From contig CABTXQ010000013.1 of NCBI GenBank assembly GCA_902488835.1, forward strand, positions 1 to 28,575: 28,575 nucleotides of DNA. Direction: 5' to 3'. This DNA comes from an uncultured Ileibacterium sp. GTDB lineage: Bacteria; Bacillota; Clostridia; Peptostreptococcales; Anaerovoracaceae. Below are positions 6,062 to 13,178 of the stretch, one piece after another (within the stretch, counting starts at the first letter, position 1; each line of letters starts with the position of its first letter). The notes beneath the pieces are model-generated. The model saw only the letters and a program-made list of their open reading frames with translations. It ran no database searches and was not told where the DNA came from. Both the position numbers and the translations under genes were made by a program.

Positions 6062-8457
6062 ACATTTGTTCTTATTTTTATAATAAGAAATAATTCCAGA
6101 CTTCCAAGTATAAATATAAAAATCAAAACCTTATTCGCTGAAGAAATATCACCTGTCTTAGGTGGTGCATTAACAATCTTTACTGTCTGGTCGTTATCGT
6201 TGATGTCTTTGTGATCTACGATTTCATCGCCTTTATCACTAATAAGTGTTTCAAAGGCTACAAGATGTTTCCCTTCAAGATTTGTAGTATCTACTGTGAA
6301 TGTTATGCTGGTTACTCCATCTTTATTTGTTGGTTTGAACTTAGCTTCAGCCTTAACTACCTCGTTATTTACCTTGAGTGGCTCTCCTGTTTCTTTGACC
6401 ATTAGCTCACCCTTTATTGTGTACTCCTTACCCGGTATAAGATTCTCATATCTTATTATATCTACGAGCTTGGTGTTCTTCGATGCTATGACCGTCTTAG
6501 TGCCATCTTTTCCCGCAAGGGTTGTTCCTATCTTAGGATAAACTATAGTCTGGTCTTTATCTTCGATATCTGCATGGACTGCGACCTTTATCTTGTCATA
6601 TTCAAGGTCTTCAAATACGACTGTTGACTTACCCTGTCTTATGCTTGAGTCATATACAAATACAAGTTCAACAGATCCTTTAGCCTTTTCAGGTGTAAAG
6701 GTCTTTTCAGCAGTAATCTCCTTACCATCCTTATCTTTCAAAGGTTTTTTCGTATCCTTATCCATCAATGTACCTTTAACGGTATATTCTTTACCCGGTA
6801 TAAGGTTATCGTACTTAACAACATCAATTATGGTTTCTTCCTTTGATGGATGTCCTACATTTGTTCCACTCTCTTTTGATTTTGCAGTTGTCTTTATTCC
6901 AGGGAAGTGTATGCTCTGTCCCTCGTCATTTATATCTTCATGAGTTGCAACTTCCTTATCATTATAGAAAAGCTTCTCAAAAATAACTGTTGTTTTTCCC
7001 TTAAGAAGAGTGCTGTCAACTTCGTATGTTAGTTCTACTGTTCCGCTTGCTCCGTCATCTGTGATAGTGGAATTATCCTTTGTTACAGTAAAAGTCTTTT
7101 CGGCTGTAATTTCCTTACCGTCCTTGTCCTTCAAAGGTTTATTTGTTTCCTTATCCATGAGCTTCCCTTTGACGGTATATTCTTCGCCCTCACTAAGCTC
7201 CTTATATGAAACCTTATCGATTATCTTAATCTTCTTACCGCATTCGCCTACATTATTCTTTGTGTTCTCGCTCATTGCGCTTGTCTTGATTCTAGGTACT
7301 AGTGGCTTATTTGGCTGTTCAGGGGTTGCTCCGAAGTTATATGCAAGATTCGCTTTGCTATCAAGGTCATTATCTACATGTGTTACATATACTTTTTTGT
7401 CAACCTTAAATCCTTTAGGTGCTTTAGTTTCTTGTATTGCTACTGTTCCTCTTGGAATAACGACTTCATCTTTTTCAGTTGAAAAAAATTCGTCGCTACC
7501 TTCAAGGATATTTGCTTTTCTGAGCATCGCAAAATATTTGCCATTTTTAGCTTTGCTTGTTTTCAGCTTCCATACTCTTGTAGGAGTTTTTCCTGTAACA
7601 TCATCTGTCATTTCATCATAGTATGAGATTGTGAACTCTGCATCTGACATATCAGAATCGGGATTAAGATAGCTCTTTCCATCTGCAACCTTCTTTAGAA
7701 CTATTGTCATTGGGTTAAATAAAGGACTATCCTTAGACTCGATTGTTGCAGTTTCGTTCGGTTTGATTTCTACTGTATATGTCTTTTTATCAAGTGCATA
7801 TCCCTTAGGTGGTTTAGTTTCCTTGACCTTATACATACCTGCAATTAGCTCAAGCTCGTTAGTGCTTCCATCCTCTCTTGTACTAAGCTCCCCCACTACT
7901 TTATTTGATGAATCATATACTGTGTACTTTGCTCCTTTTATCGAGTACATCTTCTTACATTCTTCCACTATATAATTATTATCTGCTACTAATTTAAGTA
8001 GCTTAACCTTGCCTTTTGGTGCCCATTTGAATTTACCAATATTTTGGACCGGCTTAGGTTTACCTTTATCGAGGCCTATCTTCTTTTGCTCAGGGTGCAT
8101 TTTATCCCAAGGCACAAGACCGTCCGGATAATCCTCATATGTATTAACTGTTATGTCATATGTTCCTTCATCATTTAATTTACCCGTGAATGGATACTCA
8201 CCATCTTCTCTCACATATCTACCGGGATTTATGCAATATCCTCTAATAACTTCCCCATCGGGCATTGTTATATCAAATTCTGTTGCCCACTCATGGGATA
8301 CATGTATCGCAACAAGTTTCACATAACACTTCCCCTCAATTGTTTTCTCTTCTGCATTAACCGGTGTTAATACCATCATCATGTTAACACTTATCATGCT
8401 CAAAATTGTCATTAATGAAAACATCAGTACTGATATTTTCTTTCGTGTATTTTTCAT
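6046..8457 (-). CDS. LPXTG-like (PPKTG) anchored surface protein with SpaA-like and VaFE repeats
   Basis: Predicted wall-anchored adhesin or pilin-like protein of 803 residues. In 809-residue numbering from an upstream TTG: signal peptide to about Ala41; a short N-terminal domain with Cys50 and Cys81 (GYCINPG, reminiscent of thioester domains); SpaA/Cna-B-like domains at about 155-245 and 255-368, each ending in ETKxPKG(Y/F); three VaFE repeats at 395-525, 526-647 and 648-768 with V(I/V/A)FE and HxDIxDxxQxI signatures; sorting signal PPKTG at 771-775, a hydrophobic helix and a basic tail. PPKTG resembles the (S/P)PxTG motif used by class B-type clostridial sortases; no sortase gene is in the window. 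The ATG at 8457 has AAGGAG 5 nt upstream, which makes it far better than the TTG at 8475 lying before that site. A terminator-like hairpin sits just before this ribosome-binding site. Confidence 0.9.
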   Translation of the reverse strand: MKNTRKKISVLMFSLMTILSMISVNMMMVLTPVNAEEKTIEGKCYVKLVAIHVSHEWATEFDITMPDGEVIRGYCINPGRYVREDGEYPFTGKLNDEGTYDITVNTYEDYPDGLVPWDKMHPEQKKIGLDKGKPKPVQNIGKFKWAPKGKVKLLKLVADNNYIVEECKKMYSIKGAKYTVYDSSNKVVGELSTREDGSTNELELIAGMYKVKETKPPKGYALDKKTYTVEIKPNETATIESKDSPLFNPMTIVLKKVADGKSYLNPDSDMSDAEFTISYYDEMTDDVTGKTPTRVWKLKTSKAKNGKYFAMLRKANILEGSDEFFSTEKDEVVIPRGTVAIQETKAPKGFKVDKKVYVTHVDNDLDSKANLAYNFGATPEQPNKPLVPRIKTSAMSENTKNNVGECGKKIKIIDKVSYKELSEGEEYTVKGKLMDKETNKPLKDKDGKEITAEKTFTVTKDNSTITDDGASGTVELTYEVDSTLLKGKTTVIFEKLFYNDKEVATHEDINDEGQSIHFPGIKTTAKSKESGTNVGHPSKEETIIDVVKYDNLIPGKEYTVKGTLMDKDTKKPLKDKDGKEITAEKTFTPEKAKGSVELVFVYDSSIRQGKSTVVFEDLEYDKIKVAVHADIEDKDQTIVYPKIGTTLAGKDGTKTVIASKNTKLVDIIRYENLIPGKEYTIKGELMVKETGEPLKVNNEVVKAEAKFKPTNKDGVTSITFTVDTTNLEGKHLVAFETLISDKGDEIVDHKDINDNDQTVKIVNAPPKTGDISSANKVLIFIFILGSLELFLIIKIRTNVRFLR
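6059..6072 (-). promoter_or_regulatory. LexA operator (SOS box)
   Basis: Plus strand CGAACATTTGTTCT fits the Firmicutes LexA consensus CGAAC-N4-GTTC: both half sites are intact around a 4-base centre. It overlaps the -35 region of the polymerase promoter, where bound LexA would block RNA polymerase. It lies wholly inside the last codons of the surface-protein gene (stop at 6046-6048), encoding the RTNVRF residues of its charged tail. Confidence 0.85.
6172..7293 (-). repeat. Three tandem VaFE repeat units within the surface-protein gene
   Basis: Units lie at 6901-7293, 6535-6900 and 6172-6534, about 120-130 codons each. Units 1 and 2 share the nearly unbroken peptide KPLKDKDGKEITAEKTFT, and their DNA around 6700-6770 and 7090-7160 is very similar. 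This suggests a fairly recent duplication. Unit 3 is more diverged. Confidence 0.75.
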
Positions 8458-8483
8458 TTCTTCTCCTTTTTTCAAATAAAAAT

Positions 8484-8501
8484 GGAGAGGCTTCCCTCTC
8501 C
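8484..8501 (-). terminator. Terminator-like hairpin in the surface-protein leader
   Basis: Perfect 7-bp inverted repeat (GGAGAGG, 4-base loop, CCTCTCC) followed on the minus strand by ATTTTTATTT. It ends about 26 bases before the surface-protein ATG, with the ribosome-binding site directly after the T-rich run. There is no room for a promoter between hairpin and gene, so transcripts reaching the gene must pass it. It is either an attenuator or the leaky terminator of the small gene upstream. Confidence 0.55.
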
Positions 8502-8644
8502 CTAAATAAATCTTTTAATTTTTTATTCTACTTCTTAAAACTTTGAATTAATCTGTCATTTTTATCACCGCCATCTTATTTCAATAACCCTAGCACTATC
8601 CCCATGATACGATGTTAGCACATTAAATCAGTCGCATCTTAGGT
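8502..8644 (-). other. Unassigned leader region before the surface-protein gene
   Basis: This region separates the small HTH-like gene from the terminator-like hairpin. It is less AT-rich around 8560-8640 and has the direct repeat GTGCTA twice on the minus strand, but I recognise no riboswitch class, no convincing promoter and no leader peptide with a ribosome-binding site. The best short reading frames (9 and 8 codons) have no Shine-Dalgarno site. Confidence 0.4.
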
Positions 8645-9034
8645 TTATGAATTTAGATCTTCGCCGAGTTCACAACCCACACCGTAGACATATTTTTGAT
8701 AACATTCACGCAGGTATTCCTCGCTATAATTGTATTTGTATGAAAGTTCTTTGAAACTTGTATCACGGGTAACAAATTCCCAGATTATCTCCCTCTTGTC
8801 TTCATTTATCCACATAAGTCCGCCCTTGATACAACGGACATAAAACTCTGCTATGCTTTTGTTCTCTATATCCTTCTTTGTTATTAGATTTAGGCTCTTG
8901 GATCTAACCTTATTGATGATATCCAAGTATTCGCTATAACTGCTTATTCTCGTAATGGTTACCTTATATGCGGAACCGGAAAGCGTAAACTTTGTCTTGG
9001 GTTGCTTGTAACTTTTGTTATATATCGACTTCAT
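8645..9034 (-). CDS. Small protein of unknown function with possible C-terminal helix-turn-helix
   Basis: I do not recognise this 129-residue protein. The N-terminal half is basic (KSYKQPKTKFTLSGSAYKV). Its C-terminal half reads like a sigma region-4 or ArpU-type HTH: DKREIIWEFVTRDTSFKELSYKYNYSEEYLRECYQKYV, in which SFKELSYKYNYSEEYL could be the two helices. It could be a DNA-binding regulator; that is an inference from pattern only. Start choice is uncertain: the ATG at 9034 has a weak GAGAG 8 nt upstream, while a TTG at 9049 would add five residues without a better site. A 25-base inverted repeat lies about 50 bases upstream. It stands between the glycan operon terminator and the surface-protein gene, on the same strand as the latter, which it might regulate. 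Confidence 0.55.
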   Translation of the reverse strand: MKSIYNKSYKQPKTKFTLSGSAYKVTITRISSYSEYLDIINKVRSKSLNLITKKDIENKSIAEFYVRCIKGGLMWINEDKREIIWEFVTRDTSFKELSYKYNYSEEYLRECYQKYVYGVGCELGEDLNS

Positions 9035-9083
9035 CCTACTGACTCTCAACTTTTCTATAACTTCTTCAACTTTTTACCTTTAT

Positions 9084-9108
9084 TTTTGATATTGAAAGCT
9101 TATCAAAA
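9084..9108. repeat. Inverted repeat upstream of the small HTH-like gene
   Basis: TTTTGATA (9084-9091) and TATCAAAA (9101-9108) are perfect inverted copies separated by 9 bases. The total span and symmetry suit a dimeric repressor site. It sits in the only promoter space available for the small gene ending at 8645. Confidence 0.5.
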
Positions 9109-9136
9109 AGGCTTTTTTCTCTCAAACAAAAAAAGC

Positions 9137-9157
9137 CTTTTATCTTACCGATAAAAG
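9137..9157 (-). terminator. Terminator after the MBOAT/DHHW operon
   Basis: CTTTTATC (9137-9144) and GATAAAAG (9150-9157) form a perfect 8-bp stem, followed on the minus strand by GCTTTTTTT. It lies 9 bases past the DHHW gene stop. A second, overlapping 13-bp hairpin (9106-9141, loop 9119-9128) shares the T-run and could not form at the same time. Confidence 0.7.
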
Positions 9158-9165
9158 ACTTTAAT

Positions 9166-10317
9166 TTATTTGGAAAGCATCAACGAGAGTGAGTTGTCTT
9201 CGAAGAAGGTATTCGCATTGTAGAAGAACATGACATCTGTTATTTCCTCAGAAGCTATCAGGTCGTCTATATCATCATAATAGTATCTCGGATCTACTAT
9301 AACAATCTTCCTATAATCCTGTGAAAGGAAAGGAATAATACTGTTAGCATATGAATCCTTTATCAGGAGAAGCTTCTTATTCGACTTAACCGGCGTCTCA
9401 ACTTTATATACAGGATGATTGCTTCCTCCGAACACCGTATACGCATCTTTCTTTTTCAAATTTTTCAGTCTATAGAAATTAGTTGTCTTCTCCTTGGTCT
9501 CAGGATAATAAATCAGAGAATTCACATATCCGCTTTTTTCCTTTGGAAGAAATATATTTATGCTGTCATATTTACCACTTGTAAATCCGCTCTTTGAACT
9601 CAGTGTCCCGATAAAATCATTTTTAACAACAACGGGATTGTACTTTACCTTGCTGCTCATACCAAGCTCATTTGCAACCTTTTCATATGCAGCATATGCA
9701 CCGTTAGTTGTCCAATGGTGATCCGTCCTGTAATAAATTTGTTGTTTTTTCTTTGCCTTTCTAAGAGGCTCTCTCACATCTATAACCTTAACACCGATTT
9801 TTTCAACTTTAGAAAAAAAGTCATCCATATATTGGTTCTGATCATTTAGAGTTACAGAAGCCGGAAGTTTTTCTTCTAGTATATTTGCAGTATTTGGTGC
9901 AAGAATAAAGCTCATGTCCAGATTCTGATATCTATTCTTAAATTCCTTGATTGCATCCAGAGAATTATTGACGTATTCCATATTTGGAGAATTTAAGGTT
10001 TCCATAAGGTAATTATCCTTACACTTAATTACGCCGTTAGCCTCGAGAACTCCCATGCTGACATCGAAAGCTGTCTTAACTCTCACAGCCCCTTTTCTTG
10101 CAAAAAACTGATCGTTAGAATATGCCTCTACCTCATTTTCGAGTCTTCCGTCGAGATAATGTGACATCTTAAATTCAGGCTCCATCTGAAGCATACGATT
10201 TTCTTCGGGTGAAAATTTCTTGTCCTTAACAATAAGATTAAGCATCAAAATTACACCTATCAATATACAGAACATAATTGCAACTATATTTGAATATTTT
10301 TCTCTATCATTCTTCAA
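9166..10317 (-). CDS. DHHW-family, SGNH-like membrane-anchored protein of the O-acylation operon
   Basis: A 383-residue protein with one N-terminal membrane anchor (about residues 9-30) and an extracellular domain. The family motif TDHHWTTNGAY is at 198-208 (Asp199, His200, His201, Trp202). It corresponds to the Asp-His catalytic pair of AlgX/AlgJ-like SGNH acetyltransferases. KDSYANS near residue 319 is the likely nucleophile serine segment. In alginate-type systems such proteins transfer acetyl groups, delivered by the MBOAT partner, onto a surface polymer; that role is inferred here from the adjacent MBOAT gene. The start is a TTG at 10317 with GGAG 8 nt upstream; no nearby ATG has such a site. 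It is the last gene of the operon. Confidence 0.85.
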   Translation of the reverse strand: MKNDREKYSNIVAIMFCILIGVILMLNLIVKDKKFSPEENRMLQMEPEFKMSHYLDGRLENEVEAYSNDQFFARKGAVRVKTAFDVSMGVLEANGVIKCKDNYLMETLNSPNMEYVNNSLDAIKEFKNRYQNLDMSFILAPNTANILEEKLPASVTLNDQNQYMDDFFSKVEKIGVKVIDVREPLRKAKKKQQIYYRTDHHWTTNGAYAAYEKVANELGMSSKVKYNPVVVKNDFIGTLSSKSGFTSGKYDSINIFLPKEKSGYVNSLIYYPETKEKTTNFYRLKNLKKKDAYTVFGGSNHPVYKVETPVKSNKKLLLIKDSYANSIIPFLSQDYRKIVIVDPRYYYDDIDDLIASEEITDVMFFYNANTFFEDNSLSLMLSK

Positions 10318-10342
10318 GATATTATCTCCAAATTTGTAATAA

Positions 10343-11743
10343 TTAGAACCTGAAATAAAGGAAAGGATTATATGAACTGTACACCAAGTACGAAACCGAA
10401 AGCAGGAAAAGCACCATGAGTGTAACCATGCCTAAAATATATTTTTCTCTTGAAATTCTGTTAAATTCTTCAATAACCATTGGAGTGCTGCAAACTGCAC
10501 TTATTAAAATCATTATTATGCTTGTTCTAAAAAGGTACAGAGTTGTTCCATCTAATAGTCCATTTGCTCCAATTCCGAACATTACTCCCAGGTATTTAAC
10601 TGCAGAAAGTCCGGGTCTTGAGAAGAATACCCAGCTGATTACAACAATTGCTAATGTATATATGTGCTGCACAGGTTTTGACCAGTTTTCTATATAATCT
10701 CCTATTAGATATTTTTCAACCACGAGAATTATGCCAAAGTATGTGCCCCATAGGACAAAGTTCCATGCAGCGCCGTGCCAAAGTCCAGTAAGAGACCAAA
10801 CTATAAGCAAATTTACAATATGCCTTTTTTTGCTGACCCTATTCCCTCCTAGAGGTATATACACATATTCTCTGAACCATGTGCTTAGCGACATATGCCA
10901 GCGACGCCAGAATTCAGTAACCGATCTTGAAATATATGGGTAATTGAAGTTTTCAAGAAATTCAAATCCAAACATTCTTCCGAGACCGATTGCCATGTCA
11001 GAATATCCGCTGAAATCAAAATAAATCTGGAATGTGTATGCTATGATTCCAATCCAATATGTAAGAACCGTAACCTTATCATCAGAAAGTGATGTAACGG
11101 TAGCATAAAGTGCCCCAAGATTATTTGCAAGAATAACCTTCTTTGACAAACCGAAGATAAATCTCGATGCCCCTTCTCCAAATTTTTGCTGTGTACAAAC
11201 TCTATTATCAAGTTGATAAGCTACATCTCTATATTTAACTATCGGACCGGCTATAAGCTGAGGAAAAAGTGAAAGGTATAATCCGAATTTCAATACGTTC
11301 CTCTGTCCCTCGACCGTTCCCTTGTAAACATCGAACACATATGAAAGTGCCTGGAAGGTGTAGAAAGAAATTCCGATTGGTAGTGCAAGAGCTGTGTACT
11401 TAATGTTTGTTCCTAGTACAAAATTTATGCTGTCCATAAGGAATCCAAAGTATTTGAAGAATCCCATAATAAACAGGTTTATTGTTATCGTAAATATCAG
11501 CTCTTTTTTTGCACCCTCTTCAGAATTGTTCTTTCTTTCGATTACGAGTGACATATACCAGTTAAAAACTATACTAAAAATCATCAGTACTACATAAACC
11601 GGTTCACCCCAGCTATAAAAGATAAGACTTGCAAGAAGGAGAACGCCGTTCCTAAGCCTCATCTTTTCAGGTGGTATCATGAAGTATATCGCCATTAGAA
11701 CCGGAAGAAATGTAAATATAAAGAAGATTGAGCTAAATAGCAT
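10343..11743 (-). CDS. MBOAT-family membrane O-acyltransferase (AlgI/PatA/DltB-like)
   Basis: Polytopic membrane protein of 466 residues predicted to move acyl groups across the membrane for O-acylation of an extracellular glycan. In numbering from this start, SRSVTEFWRRWHMSLSTWFREYVYIPLGG lies at about 272-300. The catalytic-type histidine is in LTGLWHGAAWN (about His323). NYPYISRS before it is typical of the AlgI branch. The ATG at 11743 has AGGAGG 9 nt upstream; a longer reading from 11761 would put that site inside the coding region. The start overlaps the end of the DUF4358 gene by 11 bases, implying translational coupling. Its acyl donor and glycan target are unknown. I see no D-alanine activation genes, so a Dlt pathway is unlikely. 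Confidence 0.93.
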   Translation of the reverse strand: MLFSSIFFIFTFLPVLMAIYFMIPPEKMRLRNGVLLLASLIFYSWGEPVYVVLMIFSIVFNWYMSLVIERKNNSEEGAKKELIFTITINLFIMGFFKYFGFLMDSINFVLGTNIKYTALALPIGISFYTFQALSYVFDVYKGTVEGQRNVLKFGLYLSLFPQLIAGPIVKYRDVAYQLDNRVCTQQKFGEGASRFIFGLSKKVILANNLGALYATVTSLSDDKVTVLTYWIGIIAYTFQIYFDFSGYSDMAIGLGRMFGFEFLENFNYPYISRSVTEFWRRWHMSLSTWFREYVYIPLGGNRVSKKRHIVNLLIVWSLTGLWHGAAWNFVLWGTYFGIILVVEKYLIGDYIENWSKPVQHIYTLAIVVISWVFFSRPGLSAVKYLGVMFGIGANGLLDGTTLYLFRTSIIMILISAVCSTPMVIEEFNRISREKYILGMVTLMVLFLLSVSYLVYSSYNPFLYFRF

Positions 11744-12257
11744 TTTTGAACACCTCCTCATATTTATCCTTATGCTTTCCGGTGCAATAGAAGATATATG
11801 ACCCCTTCTTAATTATTACTGAATCTTTAAGAAGTTTCACCTGCTTTGGACCGTAATTATCAAAAAGATCTATCTGTGAATCGACTCTTTTTTCAACAGC
11901 CGACTGAACAGATTTAAGCTTTTCTCTATCCTTAACTTTAACTATGAGAAGCTCGTCTACCCCGAGAGCCTCTTTGCTCTTATAGTAAATGCACTCGTCA
12001 ATTGAGGATACATCGATTCCGATAAATTGCTTAAGCTGTCTGTCATTACATTTTTGCATCTCGCAAATATCAGTCTTATCAATAAGTTTGTTTTCAATAT
12101 CGTTAAGTGGTACATCCCGTGCACTCGCCTTAGAATATACAAATATCATAAATGCAATAAGTAATACCACAAAAAGCACCTCGATATATAGGGTGCTTTT
12201 TTCATCTTCTATTATTTTTTTTAATGAGTTTATAATCTTATTCAAATTTTTCGTCAT
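11733..12257 (-). CDS. DUF4358-type membrane-anchored protein
   Basis: A 174-residue protein with one N-terminal transmembrane segment (about 25-43, LYIEVLFVVLLIAFMIFVY) and an external alpha/beta domain. The pattern KVKDREKLKSVQSAVEKRVDSQIDLFDNYGPKQVKLLKDSVIIKKGSYIFYCTG matches what I know of DUF4358. Its function is not established; in this operon an accessory role in glycan acylation or secretion is a guess. The start is set at the ATG at 12257, which overlaps the upstream stop in TAATG and so is translationally coupled. The open frame continues to 12293, but that would overlap the end of the SGNH gene. Confidence 0.75.
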   Translation of the reverse strand: MTKNLNKIINSLKKIIEDEKSTLYIEVLFVVLLIAFMIFVYSKASARDVPLNDIENKLIDKTDICEMQKCNDRQLKQFIGIDVSSIDECIYYKSKEALGVDELLIVKVKDREKLKSVQSAVEKRVDSQIDLFDNYGPKQVKLLKDSVIIKKGSYIFYCTGKHKDKYEEVFKNAI

Positions 12258-13084
12258 TAGAGACCGGCTGCCTCCGCCATCATATTTAGCCATAACGGAT
12301 AATAAGATGAATCGGCATGAATACCGTCAGGTGCATACTTCTCCGGGTGTTCAGGTAAAATATTGGAAATATCAATGTATGTGAGTTTCTTATCCTTACA
12401 CATCTTATTAATTTCTTTATTAAATTCAGCATAATTTGAAATCGAAGAATTAGACTTCATAGCTTCCTTAGTAGGTGTAGAAATGCTGCAAACATAAATC
12501 TTAGTCTTTGGAGACTCCTTATGGAACATATCTATAAGCTCTGAATATCTCTTAACAAAGGCCTTTGCATCACCTCTATAATTCCCCATATCGTTCATTC
12601 CAAATGCAAAAAATACATTTTCAGGTCTCGCCTGTGAAGCTTTTTTGAACATGTCGTCTCCATAGATTATTGAAGCTCCTATCTTGCTTATAACCTGGTC
12701 CTGCGAAAGATATCCATATAGTGGAAGCCCTTCCGTAAGTGAATCTCCCACGACAATACTTTTGGCGAATTTTTTCATGAATCTTGCCTTCGCTGTTGCC
12801 GCCACCTTTGCATCATCCGATTGTTCCATTGCATCAAGCTGTGCCTGAACCATATCCACTGTAGCTTTGCTTACTATTCCATTCAAAGTTTTTGTATTTT
12901 GTCTAATTTCCTCTTTGCTCAAATTATCCGTTACCTTGTTGGTTTTGAAAAGATTAAACAAAAAGGTAAATGCAATTAAAATGATTGCTATATAAACAAT
13001 CAACCTAATTACATTACTTTTGTTTTTAAAATAAGACTTATTATATTTATCAAAAATTTTTAACAAATTACTATTCCTTTTCAT
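12257..13084 (-). CDS. SGNH/GDSL-type hydrolase, membrane anchored
   Basis: A 275-residue extracellular esterase or acyltransferase-like protein with an N-terminal membrane segment (about 26-46) and an SGNH fold. Block I is VVGDSLTEG (nucleophile Ser115), block III is FGMNDMGNY (Asn164), block V is DGIH (Asp253 and His256). It would add or remove O-acyl groups on a surface glycan together with the MBOAT and DHHW proteins. It is the first gene of the operon. The ATG at 13084 has no Shine-Dalgarno site. AAGGA inside codons 2-4 lies 8 nt before a TTG at codon 7 (13066), which may be the real start. A terminator-like hairpin stands just before the gene. Confidence 0.85.
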   Translation of the reverse strand: MKRNSNLLKIFDKYNKSYFKNKSNVIRLIVYIAIILIAFTFLFNLFKTNKVTDNLSKEEIRQNTKTLNGIVSKATVDMVQAQLDAMEQSDDAKVAATAKARFMKKFAKSIVVGDSLTEGLPLYGYLSQDQVISKIGASIIYGDDMFKKASQARPENVFFAFGMNDMGNYRGDAKAFVKRYSELIDMFHKESPKTKIYVCSISTPTKEAMKSNSSISNYAEFNKEINKMCKDKKLTYIDISNILPEHPEKYAPDGIHADSSYYPLWLNMMAEAAGL

Positions 13085-13100
13085 TTTTTACAATAAAAAT

Positions 13101-13120
13101 GCTCCCTCTCAAGGGTAAGC
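13101..13120 (-). promoter_or_regulatory. Terminator-like hairpin in the leader of the SGNH/MBOAT operon
   Basis: Minus-strand GCT..CCCT-UGAG-AGGGAGC stem with a 2-base bulge, followed by ATTTTTATTG, ends 16 bases before the annotated ATG. The only AT-rich promoter candidates (TATAAA/TATATA around 13123-13140) are upstream of it, so the hairpin would be at the very 5' end of the mRNA. It may be an attenuator or a stability element. Confidence 0.4.
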
Positions 13121-13148
13121 CCATTTTATATAATTTATAATCCAAAGT

Positions 13149-13176
13149 AAAGGGCAATAAAAGCATATTGCCCTTT
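13149..13176 (-). terminator. Terminator after the citrate-to-2-oxoglutarate operon
   Basis: AAAGGGCAATA and TATTGCCCTTT form a perfect 11-bp stem around a 6-base loop, 2 bases beyond the isocitrate dehydrogenase stop. The T tract on the minus strand is short (CCCTTTACTTT), while the plus strand has seven T, so efficiency in the operon's direction may be moderate. Confidence 0.65.
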
Positions 13177-13178
13177 TT

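Noticed and set aside
8502..8644. Leader peptide before the surface-protein gene (a 9-codon frame, MGIVLGLLK)
   Set aside because: It has no ribosome-binding site and no amino-acid bias that would suit attenuation.
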